From assembly GCF_004114915.1 (NCBI RefSeq), contig NZ_CP022219.1, positions 1,270,501 to 1,334,500 of the forward strand: a stretch of 64,000 bases of DNA, read 5' to 3'. The position numbers and the translations under genes are program-made. Under the pieces are notes generated by a model. The model was not told the DNA's origin. It was given only the letters and a program-made list of their open reading frames with translations, and ran no database searches. The number at the start of each line of letters is the position of its first letter. The stretch's first letter is position 1. The DNA is from Bradyrhizobium guangxiense (GTDB lineage: Bacteria; Pseudomonadota; Alphaproteobacteria; Rhizobiales; Xanthobacteraceae). Shown piece by piece: positions 53,901-61,920 of this stretch.

Positions 53901-56066
53901 ATGAACAGGACAGTCTTTGCCCTCCCGGCCAGAAGCGACTATTCGACCCGCGCGGGTCTTGCGATCACGCGCGTGGCCGAGCAGTTTACCGGCGGCGCAA
54001 GCCGGCTCGACGACCTAATCAACCTGCTCGATCGCCGCCGCGGCGTGGTGCTGTCCTCCGGAACGACCGTGCCCGGCCGCTATGAGAGTTTTGACCTCGG
54101 CTTCTCCGATCCGCCGCTCAAACTCGAGACCACGGGCGTCAATTTCAGGCTGGAAGCTTTGAACGCGCGCGGAGAGGTGCTGATCGCCTTCCTCAGCGAC
54201 GTGCTGCGCGAGCCCTGCGTCGTGATCTCCGAGAAGACCGCAACGCGCCTTGCCGGCCACATCATCCGAGGCGATGCGCCGGTCGAGGAGGACCAGCGCC
54301 CCCGCCGCGCCAGCGTGATGTCGCTGGTGCGCGACATCATCGCCGCCTTCTCCGCCAACGATGACGGGTTGCTCGGCCTGTTCGGCGCCTTCGCCTACGA
54401 CCTCGTGTTCCAGATCGAGGATCTCGTGCAGAAGCGCCCGCGCGAGCAGGACCAGCGCGACATCGTGCTGTACGTGCCCGATCGCCTGCTGGCCTATGAC
54501 CGCGCCACCGGCCGCGGTGTGGTGCTGTCCTACGACTTTGCCTGGAAGGGCAAATCGACCGAAGGCCTGCCACGCGAGACGGCCGAGAGCCCGTATCTGA
54601 AGACGCCGCGCCAGGGCTTTGCTGATCACGCGCCGGGCGAATATCAGGCCACGGTGGAGACAGCGCGCGCCGCCTTCGCCCGCGGTGATCTGTTCGAGGC
54701 GGTGCCCGGACAGCTGTTCGCCGAGCCCTGCGACCGATCGCCGGCCGAAGTCTTCCAGCGCCTCTGCGTGATCAACCCCTCGCCTTACGGCGCGCTGATG
54801 AATCTCGGGGAAGGCGAGTTTCTCGTCTCCGCTTCGCCGGAGATGTTCGTGCGCTCGGACGGCCGCCGCGTCGAGACCTGCCCGATCTCGGGCACGATCG
54901 CCCGCGGCACCGATGCGATCGGCGATGCCGAGCAGATCCGCCAGCTCCTGAACTCGGAGAAGGACGAGTTCGAGCTCAACATGTGCACCGATGTCGACCG
55001 CAACGACAAGGCGCGCGTCTGCGTGCCCGGCACCATCAAGGTGCTGGCGCGGCGCCAGATCGAGACCTACTCAAAACTGTTCCACACCGTCGACCACGTC
55101 GAGGGCATGCTGCGCCCCGGCTTCGACGCGCTCGATGCCTTCCTCACCCACGCCTGGGCCGTCACCGTCACGGGCGCGCCCAAGCTGTGGGCGATGCAGT
55201 TCGTCGAGGACCACGAGCGCTCGCCGCGGCGCTGGTATGCGGGGGCGATCGGCGCCGTGAATTTCGACGGCAGCATCAACACCGGTCTCACCATCCGCAC
55301 CATCCGCATGAAGGATGGGCTCGCCGAGGTGCGCGTCGGCGCCACCTGCCTGTTCGATTCCGATCCTGCCGCGGAAGACCGCGAATGCCAGGTCAAGGCC
55401 GCCGCGCTGTTCCAGGCGCTGCGCGGCGATCCGCCGAAGCCGCTGTCGACTTTCGCACCGGATGCGACCGGCTCGGGCAAGCAGGTGCTGCTGATCGACC
55501 ACGACGACAGCTTCGTACACATGCTCGCCGACTATTTCCGCCAGGTCGGCGCCAGCGTCACCGTGGTCCGCTATGTGCATGCGCTCGCCATGCTCAAGCA
55601 GAAGAGGTGGGACTTGCTGGTGCTGTCGCCGGGCCCCGGGCGGCCCGAGGATTTCGCGATCAAGACAACGATCGATGCGGCGTTGGAGAAGAAGCTCCCG
55701 GTGTTCGGCGTCTGCCTCGGCGTGCAGGCGATCGGCGAGTATTTCGGCGGCGAGCTCGGTCAGCTCACCCATCCCGCCCACGGCCGGCCCTCGCGGGTGC
55801 AGGTGCGCGGCGGCCGCCTGATGCGCAATCTGCCGAACGAGATCGTCATCGGGCGTTATCACTCGCTGTTCGTCGAGCGCGACAGCATGCCGGAGGTGCT
55901 CGATGTCACCGCCAGCACCGAGGACGGCGTCGCGATGGCGCTGGAGCACAAGACCCTGCCGGTCGCCGGCGTGCAATTCCATCCGGAATCCCTGATGTCG
56001 CTCGGCAACGAGGTCGGCTTGCGCATTGTTGAGAATGCGTTCCGGCTGGATGCCGGGGCGAATTGA
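53901..56066 (+). CDS. trpE(G): Fused anthranilate synthase components I and II
   Basis: First step of tryptophan synthesis: chorismate plus glutamine to anthranilate. 721 residues: TrpE part about 1-510 (chorismate-binding motifs LVSASPEMFVR, TCPISGTIARG, GAIGAVNFDG) and glutamine amidotransferase part about 527-721 with nucleophile Cys605 in GVCLGVQAIG and catalytic HPES near residue 695. Fusion is typical of Rhizobiales. Preceded by trpL and attenuator; followed by a palindromic repeat. Confidence 0.95.
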   Translation: MNRTVFALPARSDYSTRAGLAITRVAEQFTGGASRLDDLINLLDRRRGVVLSSGTTVPGRYESFDLGFSDPPLKLETTGVNFRLEALNARGEVLIAFLSDVLREPCVVISEKTATRLAGHIIRGDAPVEEDQRPRRASVMSLVRDIIAAFSANDDGLLGLFGAFAYDLVFQIEDLVQKRPREQDQRDIVLYVPDRLLAYDRATGRGVVLSYDFAWKGKSTEGLPRETAESPYLKTPRQGFADHAPGEYQATVETARAAFARGDLFEAVPGQLFAEPCDRSPAEVFQRLCVINPSPYGALMNLGEGEFLVSASPEMFVRSDGRRVETCPISGTIARGTDAIGDAEQIRQLLNSEKDEFELNMCTDVDRNDKARVCVPGTIKVLARRQIETYSKLFHTVDHVEGMLRPGFDALDAFLTHAWAVTVTGAPKLWAMQFVEDHERSPRRWYAGAIGAVNFDGSINTGLTIRTIRMKDGLAEVRVGATCLFDSDPAAEDRECQVKAAALFQALRGDPPKPLSTFAPDATGSGKQVLLIDHDDSFVHMLADYFRQVGASVTVVRYVHALAMLKQKRWDLLVLSPGPGRPEDFAIKTTIDAALEKKLPVFGVCLGVQAIGEYFGGELGQLTHPAHGRPSRVQVRGGRLMRNLPNEIVIGRYHSLFVERDSMPEVLDVTASTEDGVAMALEHKTLPVAGVQFHPESLMSLGNEVGLRIVENAFRLDAGAN

Positions 56067-56080
56067 GTACATGATTGCCC

Positions 56081-56120
56081 GTCATTCCGGGCTCGACTCT
56101 TCGAGCTGCCCCGGAATGAC
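56081..56120. repeat. Palindromic intergenic repeat, class A (short)
   Basis: GTCATTCCGGGCTCGA... with GCTGCCCCGGAATGAC, between trpE(G) and apt on the same strand. Confidence 0.7.
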
Positions 56121-56138
56121 AACGAAACGAGATGACCA

Positions 56139-56678
56139 ATGACCTTTGACCACGACATCAAGGCGAGCGTCCGCACCATCCCGGACTATCCCAAGCCGGG
56201 CATCATGTTCCGCGACATCACCACCTTGCTCGCGGATGCGCGGGCGTTCCGCCGCGCGGTCGACGAGCTCGTCAATCCCTGGGCCGGCAACAAGATCGAC
56301 AAGGTGGCCGGCATGGAGGCGAGGGGCTTCATCATCGGCGGCGCGGTGGCGCACCAGCTCTCCGCCGGCTTCGTGCCGATCCGGAAAAAAGGCAAGCTGC
56401 CGCACACCACCGTGCGGATCGCTTACTCGCTCGAATACGGCATCGACGAGATGGAGATGCATGTTGACGCGATCCAACCCGGCGAGCGCGTCATCCTGGT
56501 CGACGACCTCATCGCCACCGGTGGCACCGCGGAAGGTGCGGTGAAGCTGTTGCGCCAGATCGGCGCGAACGTGGTCGCCGCCTGCTTCATCATCGATCTG
56601 CCCGAGCTCGGCGGCGCCGCCAAGCTGCGCGCCATGGACGTGCCGGTGCGCACGCTGATGACGTTCGAGGGGCACTAA
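56139..56678 (+). CDS. apt: Adenine phosphoribosyltransferase
   Basis: Salvages adenine to AMP using PRPP. 179 residues, normal length. PRPP-binding motif [11 protein letters not shown] at about 122-132, and the APRT N-terminal [10 protein letters not shown] and EARGFI region. Converges on the GIY-YIG gene with only 5 bp between stops. Confidence 0.94.
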   Translation: MTFDHDIKASVRTIPDYPKPGIMFRDITTLLADARAFRRAVDELVNPWAGNKIDKVAGMEARGFIIGGAVAHQLSAGFVPIRKKGKLPHTTVRIAYSLEYGIDEMEMHVDAIQPGERVILVDDLIATGGTAEGAVKLLRQIGANVVAACFIIDLPELGGAAKLRAMDVPVRTLMTFEGH

Positions 56679-56683
56679 GAGGC

Positions 56684-57049
56684 TTAGATCCCCTCGGCCT
56701 TCAGCTCGTCCCGCCAATGCAGCAGGCGCTCCTTCAGGAGCGCGCTTCTGACGTAGTCGCTCTCCTCGTCCTCCAGACGCTCGCATTCGCCAAAGCTCAG
56801 GCCGGCCTCGCCATGCGCGGTCCAAGCGGCCTGGAGGCTGCGGCAGGGGTGGCTACCCTGGCGCAGCGAGAACCAGATGCGGTTCCGGATGGTCTCCAGG
56901 TTGGGCGCTTGGCCGACCCAGGCCTGTCCCGACGCCGCGCAGCGCACGACATAGATGCCGGCGATGGTGTTGCGCTCCTTGTAGGCGGCAATCGCTGCTT
57001 TCCGGTCGATGGTCACGGGACGGCCTTGCTGGGTGAGGATGCTGATCAT
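56684..57049 (-). CDS. GIY-YIG nuclease family protein
   Basis: 121 residues. The GIY of the family is at 31-33 and the second element appears as WVG at 44-46 (degenerate YIG), then NRIWFSLRQG with the putative catalytic arginine, and FGECERLED with glutamate. Small stand-alone members of this clan occur widely in Bradyrhizobium; nuclease activity is plausible but unproven. Confidence 0.8.
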   Translation of the reverse strand: MISILTQQGRPVTIDRKAAIAAYKERNTIAGIYVVRCAASGQAWVGQAPNLETIRNRIWFSLRQGSHPCRSLQAAWTAHGEAGLSFGECERLEDEESDYVRSALLKERLLHWRDELKAEGI

Positions 57050-57096
57050 GCTTTAGCGGCCGGTCCACCGCGCGTCAATATTACCCGGATAAAAAA

Positions 57097-57765
57097 TCAG
57101 GACCGTTGCAAGATCAGGCTGAGCTCGAGCTCGCGGAAGGCGAGGTAATTGCGCCGGGTCCATTGATGCAGCTCGGTGGAGGAGTCCTTCTCCTGGCGCA
57201 GGTAGCCGGTGAAGGAGAAGTTCAGCCGGTCGATATAGGTCTTAAGGAAACCGGGCAGCGCGGGCAGGCGGAACAGCCGGCCGCCGGCCATCGCGACCGG
57301 CAGCTCGCCGCGCACGACATATTCGTTGTCCACCGTGATCAGGTTCATGCGGGGGATCTGGGCGCGCAGCATCTCGTGGGCGCGGGCCGAGACGCGGTCG
57401 GTATCGGCGATGAACAGGATCTGCGGCGCGACATGGCGGCGTGCCGCCTCCTTTAACAGGCCGATCTCCTCGGTCATCTTGAAGAACTCGTCAAAGGCGT
57501 GGAAGCCGAGGTCGATCACCTTGGCAAGCCCGTCGTCGATGATGACACGGTCCATCAGCTGCATCTTGCCGTAGGTGTCGATCACGTCGGCGGTCTCGGT
57601 GATCGCAGGCAGATAGTCGAGCAGCGACGGCTCCTTCAGATTGACGTCGAAGGCCGCGACATTGCCGTTCTTGAGCAACAGGAATTCGCTCAAGAGCCGC
57701 GCCAGCAGGGTCTTGCCGACCTGCGGGCGGGGCGAGCAGATGATGTAGACGGGCGTTGCGGGCAT
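57097..57765 (-). CDS. ParA/MipZ-like P-loop ATPase A
   Basis: 222 residues. P-loop RPQVGKTLL at 13-21 is a deviant of the KGGVGKTT motif (lysine signature missing), followed by switch-like AAFDVNLKEPSLLDYLP. Distantly ParA/MinD-like. Runs on the same strand as the second such ATPase at 57826 (60-bp gap) and is probably downstream of it in one transcript. Neither has a ParB-like neighbour. Confidence 0.72.
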   Translation of the reverse strand: MPATPVYIICSPRPQVGKTLLARLLSEFLLLKNGNVAAFDVNLKEPSLLDYLPAITETADVIDTYGKMQLMDRVIIDDGLAKVIDLGFHAFDEFFKMTEEIGLLKEAARRHVAPQILFIADTDRVSARAHEMLRAQIPRMNLITVDNEYVVRGELPVAMAGGRLFRLPALPGFLKTYIDRLNFSFTGYLRQEKDSSTELHQWTRRNYLAFRELELSLILQRS

Positions 57766-57825
57766 CGACAGCTATATCAGTCGAACTTGGCGACCAATCC
57801 AGCCGTATCAGCCCGCACTTCGCAA

Positions 57826-58578
57826 CTATTTTTCGCTGTTGCGGGTGACCGGCTTCGAGCCGACGATATCGGTGAGGCGGATGCGGTCGAACTCGCTCCA
57901 GACATTGGCCAGCCAGTGCCGGACATAGCCGCGCAGCACGAAGGAGTAGTTGGCGGCCTCGTCGTTGATGCCCTTGTTGGCAACGAATTTCAGGAACGGG
58001 ACGGAGGAGACTTCGACCTGCTCATAGGCCATCTCGTTGAGCTTGGGGATGGTCAGCTCGGTGGCGTCCTTGATGCGGTGGAAATAGGAATTGTAGGTCG
58101 CCTGGTCCCATTGGAAGAACTGGGTGTCGTTAATGAAGTTCTTCACCAGGAAATATTTTGCGCCGGTCATGAAGCCCGCGGTCTCCGCGATCTCCTCCAG
58201 CGAGGCGATCGAGGGTCCGAGGATGTGGAACACCGCGAAGGTGATCTGGCCGGCCTTGGCGGCATCGAGGAAGCCGATATCGCGCAGCGAAGCGAGCGCC
58301 GGCGAGAGCAGGCCGGCGCGGACGTCGATGACGGTGACCGACGGACTGACCGCGTTGAGCGTGTCAAAAATCTTCATCTGATCGGCCGTCGTCGTCATGT
58401 CGACGATCTCGGTGATGTCGGGGTGGAAGCGCTTCAGGGTTCCGCGCGGCGACTCCGTGTCGAAGGCGCGCGTCGGCACGTTGTTGGCTGAGAAATAATC
58501 GAGCAGGGTGCGCGATACCGTGGTCTTGCCGACCCCGCCCTTGTCCGCGCCCACCACAACCACTGCCGGCTTTGCCAT
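57826..58578 (-). CDS. ParA-like P-loop ATPase B
   Basis: 250 residues. Deviant-Walker motif KGGVGKTTVS at 13-22 with the signature lysine, then FDTESPRGTLKRF, consistent with the SIMIBI/ParA family. It resembles ATPases encoded next to conjugal or partition modules, but none is visible. First of the two-ATPase pair. Confidence 0.75.
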   Translation of the reverse strand: MAKPAVVVVGADKGGVGKTTVSRTLLDYFSANNVPTRAFDTESPRGTLKRFHPDITEIVDMTTTADQMKIFDTLNAVSPSVTVIDVRAGLLSPALASLRDIGFLDAAKAGQITFAVFHILGPSIASLEEIAETAGFMTGAKYFLVKNFINDTQFFQWDQATYNSYFHRIKDATELTIPKLNEMAYEQVEVSSVPFLKFVANKGINDEAANYSFVLRGYVRHWLANVWSEFDRIRLTDIVGSKPVTRNSEK

Positions 58579-58786
58579 TGCTGTCCCCTAACGCGCGCCC
58601 CCGATCGCGAGGTCGCAATCGGCCGGGCCCCAAATCGATGTCCCAAAAGACGTCCCGAGTCTGCTGTTGGGCGCGAACATGGCAGAAACAAGGGAGAATT
58701 CAATTCCTCGGCATGTCGATACGGCAATTCCCGAAGTTTTTCCCAATCGCCGCGAAATCTGCCGCGCATGGCGGCACATCGCGTGC

Positions 58787-60001
58787 CTAGTGGCGGCCCC
58801 AGGGACCGATTGGATTACCCGCGGGGTTGCTGGTCGCGGTTCCGGAGGGGCCAGGCACGGGCGGCGGAGCGGCTGGGCCGTCGGCCTCGTTCCAGGGGCC
58901 ATGGCGGAGCGGCGGTGGGGTGTCCTGCTGGTGGGCTGGCGCCTCGGGCTCGTCCGTTTCCACGGTCGGCGGCTGCGGGCCCGGATCGTGACCGCCGGCA
59001 AACTTGACCAGTGCATCGACCCGGGATTGCACCGAGGGGTGGGTTGCGAACAGATCGGCAAAGCCCTCGCGCGGATTGTCGACGCAGAGCTCCATCACAG
59101 CCGAGGTCGCACCGGGCAGCTCGCCGCGATTCTCGATCTTGCGCAGCGCCGAGATCATGGCATCGGGATCCTTCGTCAGCTCGACCGAGCCGGCGTCGGC
59201 GAGGTATTCGCGCGATCGCGACAAAGCGAGCTTGACCACCTGGGACAGCAGCCAGGCCACTACGATCAGCACGATCGCGATGATGATCACGATCACCGCG
59301 CCGCCGCCGGAATTCTTGCTGTCGCTCGACGACGAGGACGACCGCGACGACGAGGAGGAGCCCGAGGACCACGAGCCGCCGGAGCCGGAGCTCCAATTGA
59401 AATTCGTGAACAGGCGGAAGAACAATTCACCGAAGAAACCGACCACGCCCGCGATGATCACGGCGACCACCATCAGCTGCACGTCACCGTTCTTGATGTG
59501 GGTCAGCTCGTGGCCCAGCACCGCCTCGATTTCCTTGTCGTTCAGCGCCTCGAGCAGACCCGTGGTGACGGTGATGGAATATTGCCGGGGATTGAGGCCG
59601 GTCGCGAACGCGTTCAGCGCCGGGCTCTCCATGATCTTCAGCTTCGGCATGGTGATGCCGCGCGAGATGCAGAGGTTCTCGAGCAGATTATAGAGCCGCG
59701 GCTCCTCCTGCCGGGTGACGTCGTGGCCGCCGGTCACGGCATCGATCATGGACTGGTGGAAGAAATAGGCGATCACGATCCAGGCCGTCGCTGCGATCGT
59801 CGCGAAGGGCGCGGCCTTGAGCAGATCGGTGAAGGCCCGGCTCAGATAAAAGGCGACGGTGCCATCGCCGTTGATGACGACCTCGGCAACCAGCGCGCCT
59901 GCATAGACCAGCACGTAGACCAGGGCGAACAGGCCGCCGAGCAGCAGCATCGAACGAAACTTGTTCGAGGCGATGTGCGTGTAGAGACCATACGCGGCCA
60001 T
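58787..60001 (-). CDS. M48 family membrane peptidase (HtpX-like) with Ser-rich insert
   Basis: 404 residues. Two N-terminal spans (about 18-40 and 66-82), zinc motif HELTH at 164-168, a span at 174-192, then a 32-residue Ser/Gly-rich insert (203-234), another span (235-255) and REYLADAG with the third ligand. The C-terminus is a Pro-rich disordered tail (about 345-404). Differs from the HtpX at 11654 by insert and tail. Follows LemA on the same strand (130 bp), a common pairing. Confidence 0.87.
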   Translation of the reverse strand: MAAYGLYTHIASNKFRSMLLLGGLFALVYVLVYAGALVAEVVINGDGTVAFYLSRAFTDLLKAAPFATIAATAWIVIAYFFHQSMIDAVTGGHDVTRQEEPRLYNLLENLCISRGITMPKLKIMESPALNAFATGLNPRQYSITVTTGLLEALNDKEIEAVLGHELTHIKNGDVQLMVVAVIIAGVVGFFGELFFRLFTNFNWSSGSGGSWSSGSSSSSRSSSSSSDSKNSGGGAVIVIIIAIVLIVVAWLLSQVVKLALSRSREYLADAGSVELTKDPDAMISALRKIENRGELPGATSAVMELCVDNPREGFADLFATHPSVQSRVDALVKFAGGHDPGPQPPTVETDEPEAPAHQQDTPPPLRHGPWNEADGPAAPPPVPGPSGTATSNPAGNPIGPWGRH

Positions 60002-60021
60002 GGCGCGTCTTTGTCAAAGTC

Positions 60022-60103
60022 CGTCGTTCCGGGGCGCGCCGAAGGCGAGAACCCGGAACCTCGAGATTCCGGGTTCGATGCTACGCATCGCCCCGGAATG
60101 ACG
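60022..60103. repeat. Palindromic intergenic repeat, class A
   Basis: CGTCGTTCCGGGG ... CCCCGGAATGACG, inner arms CGGAACCTCGAGATTCCG; between lemA and the M48 peptidase gene. Confidence 0.72.
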
Positions 60104-60131
60104 GAGAGAAATGATGGACATGCTCAAGCAA

Positions 60132-60692
60132 TCAGAACTTCACCTGCGGCGCCGCCTCGACCTCGGTGCGGCTGGCGCCGAGATCGAAGAAGTCCTTCCT
60201 GGTGAAACCGAACATGCCGGCGAACAGCGCGGCGGGCATCTGCTGGATGCCGGTGTTGTATTCCTGGACCGCGTTGTTGAAGAAACGGCGGCTCGCCGCG
60301 ATCTTGTTCTCGAGGTCGGAAAGCTCGGATGCGAGCTGCTGGAAATTGGCGTTGGCCTTGAGGTCCGGGTAGGCCTCCGACAGTGCGATCAGCCGGCCGA
60401 GCGCGCCCGACAGCTGGTTCTCGGCCGCGGACACCTGCGCCGGGCCTTGGGCTGACATCGCCGAATTGCGCGCCTTGATGACGTCGTCCAGCGTGCCGCG
60501 CTCATGCGAGGCGTAGCCCTTGACGGTCTCGACCAGGTTCGGGACCAGATCGTGGCGCTGCTTGAGCTGAACGTCGATATCGGCAAAGGCCTGGCCGACG
60601 CGCTGGCTCAGCGCCACCAGGCGGTTGTAGGCACTGAACGCCAGGAACACGAGAACGACGATGACGCCGAGAACGATCCAGCCGGTCGACAT
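60132..60692 (-). CDS. LemA family protein
   Basis: 186 residues. N-terminal membrane span (about 5-22), then the LemA helical domain with FADIDVQLKQRHDLVPNLVE and TVKGYASHE. Membrane-anchored protein facing the periplasm or cytoplasm; in other bacteria LemA cooperates with M48/HtpX-like proteins, as suggested here by the neighbouring gene. Confidence 0.9.
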   Translation of the reverse strand: MSTGWIVLGVIVVLVFLAFSAYNRLVALSQRVGQAFADIDVQLKQRHDLVPNLVETVKGYASHERGTLDDVIKARNSAMSAQGPAQVSAAENQLSGALGRLIALSEAYPDLKANANFQQLASELSDLENKIAASRRFFNNAVQEYNTGIQQMPAALFAGMFGFTRKDFFDLGASRTEVEAAPQVKF

Positions 60693-60830
60693 GGAGAACT
60701 CCTGAAGGGGAAAGAAGACGGGCTCTAGGGTAGACCAAATTGGCGCGAAGCGAGAGCCCGGCGCAGAGGGAAGGTAAGACTTGGTCGAATGGGGAGCCGC
60801 CCGAGTTCAAGGCGAAAGCGGGAGACGAGG

Positions 60831-61808
60831 TTAACTTTCGGCAATGACGGCGTCGCCCCAGCGCCAACGCCTGGCGCTTGCATAGGCCGCCTTGTCGCGT
60901 CGCGGCACCTTCGTCAGTGCGCCACCATCCTCGGTGCAGAGCTTGGCCGTGATCTCGGCCTTGCCGACGTCCGGTGGCGCCAGAACGCGCGCGGCGCGTG
61001 TGGCGGGCGGGATGCGGGTCAGCGCGGCGTAGATGAAGCGCTCGTCCTCGAACGGGACCTCCGCGCCCTTGATCTGGCGATGCGCTTGCGAGCGCGGCAG
61101 GCGCTGGCTGAAGTGGCACCAGTCGGGCGCGATGAGTGGGCAGGGTCTCTCATGTGGGCAGGGCGCGGCGACGAACGCGCCAGCCGCGATCAGCTGCTGG
61201 CGCAGCGCGAGGATGCGCGCGTAGCCGGCCGGCGTGCCGGGCTCGATCACGACCAGCGCGTGGCGCGCTTTGGCCCACATGGCTTCCGCGAGCTTGCGCT
61301 GATCGGCCTCGCCGAGCTCGCCGATGACGTAGCTGGCGATGACGAGATCGGCTTTCGAGACTTCGGCGAGATTGCCGCCGGCATCGCCCGGCAGATAGCG
61401 ACAGTTCGCGAGGCGGGTGCTGTCGCGCGCGAGTTCGAGCGCGAGCCGGCTCAGCGTGGCATTGGCGTCGAGCAGCGTGAAATCCTGCAGCGACGGAAAC
61501 GCTTCCGCGGCGGCCCAGCTGGCGGTGCCCGGGCCGGCGCCGACGTCGAGCAATGTTTCCGGGGTGAGGCTTGGTACGATCTCAGCGAGCGCGTTCAGGC
61601 TCGCGGCGACGGCCGCGTAGGTCGCGGGCATGCGCGCGAGCGCATAGGCAAGCGCATCGGCCTCCGACTTGATCCCGCCGGAGCCGCCGCCGGCGCGATA
61701 GGTGGTCGAGATCTTCTGCGAGCGCTGTGCCGCGTCGCTGCGGGAGAAGCCCTGCAGCTTGCCGTCGAGGGCGGCTTTCAGTTCGGCGGGAAGGGGGGGG
61801 GAGATCAT
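60831..61808 (-). CDS. Rsm22-like small ribosomal subunit methyltransferase
   Basis: 325 residues. SAM motif LLDVGAGPGTASWAA at about 87-101, family elements VVIEPGTPAGYARILALR and the Cys/His motif CPHERPCPL...WCHF, which is the probable Fe-S or zinc site of Rsm22 proteins. Related to the mitochondrial ribosome assembly factor (METTL17/Rsm22). Bacterial role is inferred: ribosome small-subunit assembly. Confidence 0.85.
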   Translation of the reverse strand: MISPPLPAELKAALDGKLQGFSRSDAAQRSQKISTTYRAGGGSGGIKSEADALAYALARMPATYAAVAASLNALAEIVPSLTPETLLDVGAGPGTASWAAAEAFPSLQDFTLLDANATLSRLALELARDSTRLANCRYLPGDAGGNLAEVSKADLVIASYVIGELGEADQRKLAEAMWAKARHALVVIEPGTPAGYARILALRQQLIAAGAFVAAPCPHERPCPLIAPDWCHFSQRLPRSQAHRQIKGAEVPFEDERFIYAALTRIPPATRAARVLAPPDVGKAEITAKLCTEDGGALTKVPRRDKAAYASARRWRWGDAVIAES

Positions 61809-61820
61809 GCTGGCCCACCC

Positions 61821-61911
61821 TCGTTCCGGGGCGCGACGAAGTCGCGAGCCCGGAAGTTCGAGATTGCAGCGCGAGATTCCGGGTTCTCGCTGCGCGAGCC
61901 CCGGAATGACG
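61821..61911. repeat. Palindromic intergenic repeat, class A (extended)
   Basis: TCGTTCCGGGGCGCGACG ... AGCCCCGGAATGACG with a second inner hairpin. Lies between Rsm22-like gene and smc. Confidence 0.72.
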
Positions 61912-61920
61912 CCCGAGCTA

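Noticed and set aside
59300..59400. Low-complexity run resembling a tandem repeat
   Set aside because: It is the coding sequence of the Ser-rich insert of the M48 peptidase, without exact repeat units.
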